The position numbers and the translations under genes were made by a program. Under the pieces are notes generated by a model. The model saw only the letters and a list, made by a program, of their open reading frames with translations, did no database searches and was not told the DNA's origin. A stretch of DNA of 64,000 nucleotides from Enoplolaimus lenunculus (taxonomy: Eukaryota > Nematoda > Enoplea > Enoplida > Thoracostomopsidae): positions 372,001-436,000 of the forward strand of contig JASANG010000266.1 of assembly GCA_030248215.1 (NCBI GenBank), in the 5' to 3' direction. The first letter of the stretch is position 1; each line of letters starts with the position of its first letter. Shown piece by piece: positions 47,701 through 58,043 of this stretch.

Positions 47701-50700
47701 TATTGGCTTTCAAACAAAAAAAAGTTTATCAAAATCGGTTCAGCCGTTCCTGAGATTCTTTTCGGACGGACAGACGGACGGACGGACATCCACCTTTCGA
47801 CCCCCAAGTACAAACATAAAACGCTTCGCGAAACTCCGAGCTTCGCTCAGAGTTTCGCTTCGCTCAATAAAGCTAAAACATAATAAAAGTTACCTAAATA
47901 TAATTCAAAAACTATACAACCGATTGACCATACATCACAAGGCTGGGCCCATCCGAGCTCAAGGATGACTTCGGGTGCACGGTAATGGCGTGTCGATACG
48001 ATTGTGGAATGATGTTCGTGATCGAATGTCGCCGAGCCGAAATCAATCAAATTGATTGTTGAGTCCTTGACGATACGATATTCTTGACCCTGTGACAGCA
48101 ATTGAAAGTATACGATGGGAGCACTAGGGTTGTTCAAACAAAACTCAAGTTTCCTAAGCATGCAGAATTTTGTTGCTTTTGAACATAAAAAAGTATATAT
48201 TTAGAATTTCAGGGTTCATTAGGTTACCCTAGTTTAAAGGAACAAAACACAGAGCAAAATTATAACCTGAAAAATATCTGGTAATCATAGCAAATAACAA
48301 CCGACCAGCTAAGAAGTCAGATGATTTTTTATTTTGGCCGACTCACAATATACTGTAACAGCTTAGCATATATTTATTTTAAACCAAACGAGATAAACGA
48401 AAACGTTACAATATTGCTTTTTAAACAATATATTATTTTGGCATTATAGCAACAAGCATTGCACTTCACTCCTGGAACAATGACACCATTGAACTTTAAA
48501 ATAAACATAGACTTGAAGAATACTAACAGATATTGAAAATCGCGTGGAGTTCAAGATATTTAACTAGTTACAACATATCCCCATATGACTTTGGAAAACA
48601 AAAACGTTAATGCAACTTCCACAATATTATGCATTCATTAGATAGCTTTTGACGGGGCAGTATGATGTACGCTGAAGCTAAAAAGCTTCAGTACCCAGCT
48701 TTAAGCTTTTTGGTTTCAGTATCCCGGACACTGAATCCAAAAAAGCTTCAATATTCAGGACACCGATGCAAAAAGCTTCGGTATCCAAATACTTAAGCCA
48801 AAAAGTGTGAGTACTGAAGATTTTTGGCTTCAGTATTCCGGATACCGAAGCCAAAATATTTCAGTTTTCAGGAAATTGAAGCCAAAAAAGCTTCGGTGAC
48901 ACTGACAGTACACCCTACAAAAATTACCTGTTGCAATCATGATAATTGTGGAAATTGCATAAGTTACCTTGCGAGTCATTGTATCATAATCGGAGTTGAC
49001 GAATAAAATATTCTCTGGTTTTAAGTCGGTATGCGTCAATTCTAATCCATGCATGTATTCCACAGCATAGCACAATTGATACGCCATATGGCGTACCTAA
49101 ATAAACCATTATACAATACAACATCTGTTGAATATGAAAGACTCAGTCAACAAAGCGTGAGCGGTACTCTGATACTTAACTGTTCTGAAAAGGAGCAAAA
49201 CGTTTAACTTTAATAACCAAGTAACAAATATATGTGGTGTAAACAAAACAATCAGAACAACACTTACGCCCGTACCAGAAATGGAAACTTATAACCAAAA
49301 CCAAACATAACAAATCTAACTAATTTTCTGCCTGAACCGGGCCTGCAGTTGTCCAATGGCAGCTTCTTAGTCCAGTAAAACTTATGTATTTGATAAAAAT
49401 TGCCTACCAGCTAGAATGACTAAAAAGTGTAGGTAAGCATGCACGAAAAAACTCGCTTATGCCACCCGATTAAGATGATTCCGTTAAACAGCAAAATCAT
49501 GATATAGCACCTGACGACTACCGAAACGAGCAATAAACGCCCGCAACGAGATACAAAGGTGCTTGATCGACACTGAATAAAGCAAAAGCCCCTAGCAAAG
49601 CACTAATTAAATGCAAGGTGCAACCGGAATTAGAAAATACCGGAACCGGAAACATAAAAAATTGTTTCCAAAAAAATTAGTTTTTTAAAGCTATTATACC
49701 GGTTTTATGGTGTAAACATACCGTTTACAAAGCTAGAATCCTGAAACAAATGCAGCAGCTGGAAAAGCACGATAAATTTTGGAGTTTGACTCAATTTGAA
49801 AATTTTCGCAATACACGCTTAGCAGTTTTAGGAATATCAATTAGAATAATATGCCAATTGTGAAAAAATACCCGATTTAATACCGAGACCGGATAGTGAA
49901 AAATACGGATTTCCAGTTGCGCCCTGATTACCTGATCAATAGGATATCCCTGATAGTCGTTTGCCTTGAGGAAATCAAATACACTTAGTCCCATTAAATC
50001 AAACACGAGGCACATATGTCCGTAATAATCGAATGAGTCCAGCATTGGAATGCACAACCGACGCCCCATCGGATCCATGGCCGACAGCTCAGACAACACA
50101 TTGATTTCAAGCTTCGCAGCTTCACGATACTTAGAAACATTCTTAATTATTTTAAGCGCAAACCGAGTTCGTAAATTTCTAAAATTTCAAACAGTAATGA
50201 ATCACAAGAATCATGAAAAGTTAAACGAGTATTTCAACAACGTCATACAAAATACGTAAAATTTTAAGATGAAATAACATTCACTGATAGGAAACTGCAC
50301 ATAGCCGTTTGGCTTGATTCACAATAGGCTGCGCTGAGCTGGGACGTGCGGTCTCAGTAACGGTCTAGACAATATCCCAGTATTTGACTGCGGCTCGCCC
50401 GGTCTAGGTCTTGTTTTTCTGCGTCTTAGTAGGTTTCCAACAGAGAGCAAAAGAAAAACCAAGTTCCTCTTTTGAAAATAAATTCTTTTCAGTAGCATGG
50501 TTTTACTTGATATTGAATTGAAACCAACCAACTGAATTGCAATCAACACCAGATTTTATTAGGATGACACATCAAGCAAGGTCTAATTTTTTATCGCTGT
50601 TTTTTGTGTTGTAGTTCTGTGATTATTTTTCTTGTTCCATTATTCGTAACTGGTGAATAAGACAAAAAATTTCGCGGTGATTCTTTAGTAGGAATGCGTC

Positions 50701-53700
50701 GAAAACAAAATTTTTGCCGATGCCGATTCTTATTTTGAAAATATGCCGATGACGAACCGATGCCGATTCTAACTTTAGGACACCATGCTTAAAGAACTGA
50801 TAGAATTCTACATTACATCATTAGGTGAATACTTAAATCATAACGATCATAAACAACTAAAAATTTTATGAGAACACTTCATTTCGATTAATTTTTTCAA
50901 ACACAAAAGCAAGAGAGATAACATTTTTTCTGACAAACACACTGGCAAACGCCAACAAGTGAAATGAATAACATTCCAATTGACTGTTATGCGCAAAAAG
51001 TGTAGGCAAAGAATCAGCAATGTTTCAGCAGTACCGATGCCAATGCACACGAAAAGTGCCGATTAATCGGCACACCCCGATTTTTTAGCTTATTATGAAT
51101 TAACCGGCATTTCTGAACAGATACACCAATTTATTACGCTTAAACAAAGTAGAAGTACGAAAAAACATTCAAAACTTTTGTTGGTTTCTGTAACGATCCA
51201 AAACTGACCGTGACCGAGACCACAATTCTCATATTAGGGTTTCCATTTTTGACCGAAACCGCACATCCCTGCTACTAAGCGGCCTCGGTTAAAATTAAGA
51301 CTAGTAATTTGACCGTTGCGAAAGTGGTTTTTTAGTTTGCCAAAAACAATACTTCGAATTTTTACAATGTTCATGTTTTATAACGTTACCGATAGAGGAA
51401 CAGCCTGCATTCGAAATAAATAGTTGTCGTTGAATTTTTCATGTATTACCAAAGTAGCTCAAATGGTATAAACTGTAGTGCTTAGTTTCCGTTAGCCAGT
51501 TGTGTCACACATTAGAAAAACATTCGTTCAATGTGTTAGTTTTAGTGATTAATACGAACAGGAATTATGTTATGTATGTACCAAAATCGCTAAGAGTATA
51601 ATGTCGAAATTGACCCAGTATGTTGGATATTCACTTACCTTTTTGTAGGTTCTCTATCGCTGTAGCCATGCCTATAGTATTCGTCTTCATCCTCCAACGA
51701 TCGAGCAAGATCAAGGTCTAATACTTCAACCACCTTTCCAAACGTTCCTATAACGTCAGAATGCAACATTCGGTAACAAATTATATACACTATACTACAG
51801 CATGAGCGACAATACCAGCCCGCATTCGCCTTTGGCAGGTTTACGTTCCAGTACCGATTCACAACTTGATTAGCAGGCCGCACGAAGGAGCGTCCCTCGC
51901 TTTCTCATCCCTTCTGTATGGTTGGTCCAGGATTTTAGAAAGGGGTCAAGTCCTATAAGAAGTTTAAGAGAACATCGACCCCTCAACACCACCAGTATGG
52001 CTGCACCCTTGGTCACACTTTTTCCGAAGACACTCCCTGCAAAAGTTGGCCGCACATGTTTACTTAAAAAGGTTGACGGGGCGCCAACCGTTGACTAAAC
52101 ATTTTTCTTGAACCGCGGGACCCCGGTTGGTTCTGCTCGACCACCACATTTACTTCCCCCGTTTTTAATCCAGGGCCCCTATTGGATCACTCCGTAAACC
52201 TGACATAACATATTTGTGCATATATGTGCGTCAAAACTCAGCACTGCAACAAAAACACGACAGAGTATCAGCAGAAAAAATTGTAATAATATCGATTTTA
52301 GATGTCCCGGCGACGGGACCAAAGGTTGCCGGGCTATACGGCATCATGAACGGTACCAGAGAAACATTTACCTATCTACTCGAATACTAAATGAAAAGGG
52401 TTGCAAACCCTTTCACAAAGAATAGGTACTGAAAAGTTCGCGTATAGCAATATTTTTGAATTTCTAATCGGAATGAAAACTAATTGTGAATCTAATATTA
52501 ATCAAAACAGTAACTCTGTTTGTACCCTGCTTCCCCACCCGTACTTTACTGCAAACGCCCCCGCTTCGTGAAGTACATGACTAAGCTCAACAGTATAAAA
52601 ATAAGCGCAAATCAAAAAAACTACCGCCAGTCAATAATAAATATACCACCGAGGTACATGTTCACATAGTAAAACATTGCTGTTGTGTAAACTTGTTCTG
52701 CAATAACTTTCTACACATGGCTAGGCAACATGTCCCGGGGCACAATTTATTCAGAATGCGAACGCAGTACTGTAAGTTTATTATTACCATACGCAAAATG
52801 TCGCGTGACTCGATATGGCAAATAACAAACGCGTTAACAGTAACTTTACAACATGAGAGTATCAACAAAATGTCGCGCGACGCGATATGAAAAAAACGGC
52901 ACCGTGCTTCAAGGTACATGTTTACGCAAAAGGTACATAAATTTTTAATTTTAGCGTATTTTGCTGGCCACTGCCTCCTTACCGGGCCCCAAACCGGGGT
53001 GAAATCCTGGCCCGGGACATCTTTAATAGATTTAGTAAGATCCCACAGAACAATACACCAAAGGGAATTTAAATACAACATAAACTGTTACCTAGTACCT
53101 TGCCTATTTCAACGGCGCAGAATAAGGATCAATAATTGTGGCCAAACTTGTACCATAAAGAGTATATGATATATACATAGCAAACATGATAACAAAAACT
53201 GTTACGTATATGCAAATTTAACCCTATTATCTGACCAACCTTCTCCCAGGGTTCGCTGAATGAGGTATTTAGAAGCGATGATGTCGCCGTTGCGATAAAT
53301 TAGATGGCCATCTTTATCGTCACGGACCGGATGATGTCGATTTCGAGTAGTAAGGGCTGAAGATGTGACAGTGCTAGACGTCAGAGCCTGAAATAACGAG
53401 AGGAATGATATCATGCTGTAAAAATGAAATTGCTAACTTTTACGAGTTTAACTTAGCGCCAAAAAAAAAACTGAGTTTTTTGATTAAACCAAACAAAATG
53501 TAGAAACGATCTAAATCAGTTATAATAAAAAAAATAAAAATAATAACAACAACAACAACAATAATAATAATCTAATTGCATTATGCACCTTCCTCGATCG
53601 TGAGGATTTTGCTGTTCGCGTCGCTGAATCCGACACAGAACTTCGGTCAGCAGTACTAATGCACTCCTGCTGTGGCGGAGATCGTTGCCTTCGGTTAAAC

Positions 53701-56700
53701 CTAGCACCACCAGCATTATTTGGCCAACGATCGCGGTGTCTATTATAATTACTATGAATTCGTTCACCGTCAACATTACGTTCGTTATCATCATTATCAC
53801 CGCGATTATGGTGGTACACTTTCCGGTGGCGCTGTCTGCAATGTGACTCCTCATCAGCCCCAGCTCTAGATGCAGTGTCGTTTGAGCGACGACAGTCTGA
53901 CCTATAGTCAGTCACTATTGAACTACACGAACCGTTTTGATTCGCATAGCGGTTGTACGTTGCCGGGACTGCCTTTGATGATCTTGTGGCAGCAGCTACT
54001 GCATATCGCCTGCTGCTATAACCGCCGTTTCGATCATTCTTGTCGGAATAATTATCATTATCGACCTCAGCATGGTCGTTACTATTATTCGTTATTCTTT
54101 TACCATCTATCACCCTGGATGTGTTCGTAGTCTTCGCGGTCGGCGATGACTGCCGATGCTGCCTTCGCTTTCGCTCACCTAACTCATCAAGGTGCGACCC
54201 TGTCACAGCAGTTGCACCAGCATCAGCGACATCAGTATCACGCATACGTCGCTTGATGTTGTTGTGACGCTCATGAGTAACGTCATCGTGGCAGTCACCA
54301 CGAGACAAAGACGACAATGGCGGCTTCTTGCGACGACTGTCTAGATTGGCTATGTCTAGACAGGCAGACGATAACGGCGATGGTGAATAGCTGTCATCGA
54401 GGTCCTTAAAACCACCGTTGTTCGCATCGATATCACCACTCCGTCGACGCGACGACGATAAATGACTTGCTGTTGTTGTTAACGTTGTCGCTTCAACACC
54501 GCTGTTGTCCCTGTCATTCCCACGATGTCTACAAGATTCTCCTGTAGTCTGCTGTTGCCGATTGCAGTTACTGTCACCACGCGAGTATCGTCGCCGGTAA
54601 CAACGACTATCATATCGATCTGATCGATGGCCGATATTAGCGACATTATTAGACGGTGTCAAATTCGACTGTGACCGAGATGAAGATGGTGACGACGAAA
54701 CGCTTTCTAGCTTGCGACGTCTACCGGCGCGACGCTGATGACGAGACGACGAGCGACCGCGCGAGTCGCCGTCAACATTATCAATACGACGTTGCGGTTT
54801 TGTAATGCCGCTAGCGCTGTCTGTTGTGTTGTGATTGATTTTCGATGACGACTGTGATCGCTTTCTCGGAGAAGTGACGATAACTGGTCTAAAACAAGCA
54901 GCCGTGTTGTGCACTGAGTGTAGCATCTATCGCCAGTTAATAATAGATTATATTAGTTTTATATTTCACTAACATCATAATATTTAGCAGTAACTTTTGT
55001 TCGAAACGTCATTGAAGGCGAAGAGTTTTATGTTTTGTACTTAGGGGTCGAATGGTAGGTGTCCGTCCGACGAAAACTTCAGGAACCGCTGAACGAACTT
55101 TGATAAATTTTCTGTTTGAAAACTGACAATACTGGGATTCTAAAGTGTTAAGTCGTTACTTAGTCACAGGTTAACTTGCAAAATTGGTTAACCCTAAATT
55201 TGGACTTTCAGTTTTTAGGTTGCGAGGAATCGGAAAAATTGTTTATGTAGTACTAAAAAGTTTTTAAGCGCGAAGAATAAGAATAAATGGTTTATAAACC
55301 TCCGAAACCATTCAACGAGTGGTTACCTAATAAGTAATTTGCATATGAGATTAATTGGTTAAGCCAAAATTAAAAGTTTTTAAATTATTTTTCTAATTGT
55401 TAGGGTTACAAGTTGTCTAGTTTCAGTACTAAAAGGTTTTTGGCGCTAGGCACGTGAATAAATTGTTAACAAACATCCAAAACAAATCAATGAATTGTTA
55501 GCAAACAACTGATTTGTATATCAGCTTAATTGGGAAATAAGTTTGTCAAAACATACGTTTGTGCTTTATAAGCACGGAATGTTTAACTACACTGATTACG
55601 AAGTCAGTAAGTTCGGGGTTCGCTTAATACACACAGTTCCACTACGTATTGTGTATAAGTATATACTGATACACCCAGTTAATACTTTCAGTTTTGTACA
55701 AACAAAATTTAAATGAATTATAAGACAAGCAATCTCTCAGCAACGAAATAAAAATTTAACATGCTTAACGGATCAAGCTTAACCTACTTAACAGCAGGGT
55801 GCGACCGTATATCGGGCTCCAGTTTACTATCAGGCAAAAAACCCGCATCCGGTTCCGGTATAAACTTACAGGATACCGGATTTCGGTGATAATTTCGTAA
55901 ATCTCAAATTGTTGCAAATTATGTTGTGAGATGTTATTTTTTCAGTCCCATTACATGTAAGTATACAGTAGTCCAACATAACCGATAAGATATTCGAGCA
56001 TACTTTGATTGTCCAAACATGGTTTGGTTAGTAACGTGGCGATTATGGAGGGAATTTGTAAGATATACAGTATTTTGCTGTGATATTTCGGTGAGTTTTC
56101 TTTATATAAACGCAATATTCCGTTTACTAAAGATAAAGTAACATTTACAGACTCATTAACGTGCAAAAAATTGATTGATTTAAAAAACACACTATCCGGT
56201 TAACATCTGGTTCCGGTATCCGGTTTTTCGCGATCCGTTCGCACCCTGCTTAACAGTTAGAAAAACTTTTAATGAAAAACGCATCAAAACTTATTTTATA
56301 ATAAGACAAACACATCAAAATATTCCCATCATAGATGCTAGTTTAATAAAGCATATTTCACATTTTTGTTCTGTTTTAAACTATTCTCGAAACGGAAATG
56401 AAGGTTTCCATTTTAAGCTATATTTTATTTTTAACATACCTTCGACTTTCATAACACTGACGATAGCGTTGACTGACCATTCGTGACTGAACGTCAACGT
56501 CATCGCGACGTTGTTCTCGATTGTGACGGTCTCTTTCACGGCGTGCGGCTGCCGTCGTCTGGTCTATGTCAGAGCGTAAAAGTCGCGAATCAGCTGGCAC
56601 TCGATCACCAGACTGCCGGCGCGACTGGCGATCAAAGGGTTGCCTGTGGTCACAGCGATCACTGTCACAATCGTTGCCGTTTACGGCCAAAGTGCTACTA

Positions 56701-57959
56701 TTTTTTGAACATTGACGTCCACGTCGTCTTCTGTCAACAGGTGATAAAGATGCTGAACTACAATCGCGTTGCAACCGCTGGCTTCGCTCCGAAACACCAG
56801 TTGATGACTGCTGACGTCGTCGTTGCTGTTGTTGCCGCTGATGATGAGGGATCGCGTCGAAGCGAGTTTCCGCCGGCGATCGCTGCGGTGATTCTGAAGA
56901 AGGCGAAACGTCAGAATAACCGAGACCGGCCCCAACGCTACGGTTGCCGGTATCTCCTTGTCGCCAAGCGGCTTTACCATCGTCGTCGTTGCTACGAGCA
57001 ATAACCGGTGATGACTCGGAATGGCGGAGCCGATCACCAAGGTTGCAGACACGACTGCTAGGGGACTTCTTTTGTTGTTTCCTGCGTTGCTCCTGAGGTC
57101 TTGAAGCGATAGACAAAGGCGATTCTGATGACGAGACTGACGAGTTTTGTTTAGAGCGTGTTGGCTGCTTCTGATAAAGTTCTTGACAACGAATTTGCGA
57201 TGAATGAGCGGTCGACTTCAGCAAACGCTCGCACTGACTGGATTGATTTTCGCCACTGATTTTGTGAGATCTATTACGAGACAAACTATTGCTGAAATAT
57301 ATAAACCACAATTTTGGTCGTATGGTCCTCTTTTAAGAAAACGCAGTATAACGAAGAGAAAGTAATATTCTACACACATTCTTCATTGTCTTAATTTAAA
57401 TCGCAATGTCTACCCAGTAAAATTTTGTCATGCTATCAACTACATACCTTTTATTAACCTGTCGATTGCGTGGTGATCGTGAACGGTCACATCGGTCAGG
57501 AAAATGTTTCAAATCATTCTGGCGACGTAATCCGTAATTCCGCATAACAGGAGAACGACTGGCGGTTTCATACTTGCTGAAGCAAAGAAACAAATATAGC
57601 GATTTAAGTCATAATTTACTGGCGATTGCGCTATCGACGAATAACTTATGCTAGCAAAATTTGAGAAGTTTTGAATGTACTTAAAAACTCCACTCCAGTA
57701 TAACAAACCCTTCCTCTTTAAACTCTAACCTGTACCCTCTATCATCCAACATTCTAGCTATATTTTCTTGGCGCGGTATTCGGTTAGCTGTAGATAGCTT
57801 TTGTCGTCCTTTTGACCTGCCACTACTACCGGATGAACACGTGATCACCGAATCGTCCCGTGAACAACGTGTCTTGCTTTCACTTTCGCCGCGTTCTGTA
57901 CTTCTTGAGTGACGGCGATTGTATATTTTATTTTTTGCAACACTAACGCCCCCTGGCAT
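43960..57959 (-). CDS. Doa: LAMMER/CLK (Doa-type) dual-specificity protein kinase, 11 coding exons
   Basis: Coding exons (minus): 57709-57959, 57448-57576, 56440-57291, 53589-54888, 53240-53387, 51639-51747, 49932-50178, 48968-49096, 47894-48089, 45769-45894, 43960-44759. These sum to 4,287 nt (1,428 aa plus stop), with every phase compatible. Residues 1-844 are a low-complexity RS/Q/N-rich region. The kinase core has LGEGTFGKV (891-899), the ATP-binding lysine in RFALKIIKN (K939), THTDLKPEN (catalytic D1036), [14 protein letters not shown] (D1071), [11 protein letters not shown], and [11 protein letters not shown] (1132-1142; LAMMER has E where Q1138 lies). A tail of about 200 residues rich in Arg/Ser/His/Asp follows. 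CLK/Doa kinases phosphorylate SR splicing factors in the nucleus. The Gly-loop to lysine segment is about 24 residues longer than in CLK1. Family identity is near certain; the first exon boundary is the least secure part. Confidence 0.95.
44834..45604. mobile_element. R-family element, copy A (kinase intron 10)
   Basis: Ends are TTGAGCGAAGCTCGGAG and CGAGCTTCGCTCAATAAATG then TAGTCCCACTAC. Inside are about three diverged units sharing TTTGCATA, TTTAAGTGCGAGGAAT and GCCTAAATTAGGA. Next to the outer end is the phrase AGGAACGGCTGAACCGATTT. It is inverted relative to copy B. Confidence 0.85.
45769..45894 (-). CDS. Doa: Kinase exon 10 (LAMMER motif)
   Basis: 126 nt, from TTTTTCAG|GC to TTTAG|GTGAGT. 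It encodes [19 protein letters not shown] and [16 protein letters not shown]. The LAMMER glutamate codon is CAA (Gln). Length is a multiple of three with equal phases at both ends, so skipping it would keep the frame. Confidence 0.97.
46027..47872. mobile_element. R-family element, copy B (kinase intron 9), with tandem array
   Basis: Ends are GTAGTGGGACTACATTTATT then GAGCGAAGCTCG, and CCGAGCTTCGCTCAGAG. About nine internal units of roughly 175 bp each begin near TAATATGCAAATTAG and contain CCTTTAGTGCTGAAATTATA. It fills almost all of the 2-kb intron. Confidence 0.9.
47894..48089 (-). CDS. Doa: Kinase exon 9 (DFG, activation segment, APE)
   Basis: 196 nt, from CTGTCACAG|GGT to TTAG|GTAACT. 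It encodes [31 protein letters not shown] and [15 protein letters not shown], which are diagnostic for LAMMER kinases. Confidence 0.97.
48668..48905. repeat. Array of GAAGCCAAAAAGCTTCGG units in kinase intron 8
   Basis: Repeated, partly inverted units of about 40-45 bp combine CAAAAAGCTTC, GGTATCCGGATACCGAAG-like and TTTTGGCTTCAG words. Many units are self-complementary (AAGCTT, GGATACC). Confidence 0.8.
48968..49096 (-). CDS. Doa: Kinase exon 8 (catalytic loop)
   Basis: 129 nt, from TTTATTTAG|GTA to AAG|GTAACT. It encodes [18 protein letters not shown] and [18 protein letters not shown], with catalytic Asp1036. Phase 0 at both ends. Confidence 0.97.
49614..49926. mobile_element. X-family MITE, ending 5 bp inside kinase intron 7
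   Basis: It starts CAAGGTGCAACCGG and ends CCAGTTGCGCCCTG. Right flank ATTACCTG and left flank ATTAAATG match at 6 of 8 positions. The interior has CCGGAACCGG words as in the other X copies. Confidence 0.8.
49932..50178 (-). CDS. Doa: Kinase exon 7 (VAIK lysine to hinge)
   Basis: 247 nt, from AAATTTTAG|A to CAG|GTAAT. It encodes RFALKIIKN (K939), [13 protein letters not shown], then [20 protein letters not shown] and [10 protein letters not shown], matching CLK. An X-family transposon begins five bases into the following intron. Confidence 0.95.
50690..51078. mobile_element. H-related element, diverged, in kinase intron 6
   Basis: In reverse it parallels 61663-61921: GTGCCGATTAATCGGCA, repeated GATGCCGA words, GAGATAACA, and TTCCAATTGACTGTTATGCG. 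Ends are decayed. Confidence 0.7.
51639..51747 (-). CDS. Doa: Kinase exon 6 (glycine loop and lineage insert)
   Basis: 109 nt, from GTTATAG|GA to AAAAG|GTAAGT. It encodes [14 protein letters not shown] and then an acidic/basic insert ([21 protein letters not shown]) that is not in the usual CLK sequence. Confidence 0.93.
53240..53387 (-). CDS. Doa: Kinase exon 5 (kinase domain start)
   Basis: 148 nt, from GTTATTTCAG|GCT to GAAG|GTTGGT. It encodes [19 protein letters not shown] and LGEG, matching the CLK pattern DDEEGHL...GD...RY..LGEG. It ends inside the glycine-loop codon. Confidence 0.93.
53522..53572. repeat. AAT/AAC microsatellite in kinase intron 4
   Basis: Runs of AATAAC, AAC and AAT lie just inside the donor of exon 4. 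Confidence 0.9.
53589..54888 (-). CDS. Doa: Kinase exon 4 (RS-rich N-terminal region)
   Basis: 1,300 nt between TTGTTTTAG|A and GGAAG|GTGCAT. It encodes about 433 residues rich in Arg, Ser, Asp and Asn, with repeated SRS, RRR and SSRSR clusters typical of RS-domain regions. It ends in phase 0. Confidence 0.9.
55012..55650. mobile_element. R-family element, diverged copy C (kinase intron 3)
   Basis: It carries TTTTATGTTTTGTAC, GGGGTCGAATGGTAGGTGTC, AGGAACCGCTGAACG and two or three diverged internal units. The terminal GAGCGAAGCTCG motif has decayed. Confidence 0.75.
55795..56248. mobile_element. X-family MITE with perfect 8-bp target duplication (kinase intron 3)
   Basis: Flanked by CTTAACAG at 55787-55794 and 56249-56256. 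Ends are CAGGGTGCGACCG and, inverted, CAGGGTGCGAACGG. It contains ATCCGGTTCCGGTAT and CCGGTATCCGG. It defines the family as hAT-type. Confidence 0.9.
56440..57291 (-). CDS. Doa: Kinase exon 3 (RS/Q-rich N-terminal region)
   Basis: 852 nt between TATTTCAG|C and CGAAG|GTATGT. The product is rich in Ser, Arg and Gln with a short Gln/Arg run ([13 protein letters not shown]). No known fold is visible. Long open frames on the other strand and in other frames over this exon are compositional shadows. Confidence 0.9.
57448..57576 (-). CDS. Doa: Kinase exon 2
   Basis: 129 nt between TTTGCTTCAG|C and AAAAG|GTATGT. It encodes [16 protein letters not shown] and an RS-type segment ([13 protein letters not shown]), part of the N-terminal regulatory region. 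Phases match both neighbours. Confidence 0.85.
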
Positions 57960-58043
57960 CTCAATTCGAGGAAGATCCAAAAGAAACTGATGCGACGAAA
58001 AGCGTTTACCAATCGTTCAGCATATACGTAATCTGGTCAGCCC
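57709..58043 (-). CDS. Doa: Kinase exon 1 (5' UTR 57960-58043 and start codon)
   Basis: The acceptor TAATCTTACAG precedes 58043. An in-frame stop precedes the ATG at 57959 ([11 protein letters not shown]), so this ATG is the likely start. The coding part is 251 nt, rich in Arg/Ser. The donor GG|GTTTGT is weaker than the others but gives the phase needed by exon 2. Confidence 0.75.

Noticed and set aside
49791-49931. Open frame running from kinase exon 7 into the intron
   Set aside because: The sequence past 49932 is intron and X element. Exon 8 continues the kinase domain in the right phase.
56483-57004. 173-codon plus-strand frame and other frames over kinase exons 3, 4 and 11
   Set aside because: Arg/Ser-rich codons rarely make stops in other frames. 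No domain was seen, and they overlap well-supported exons.
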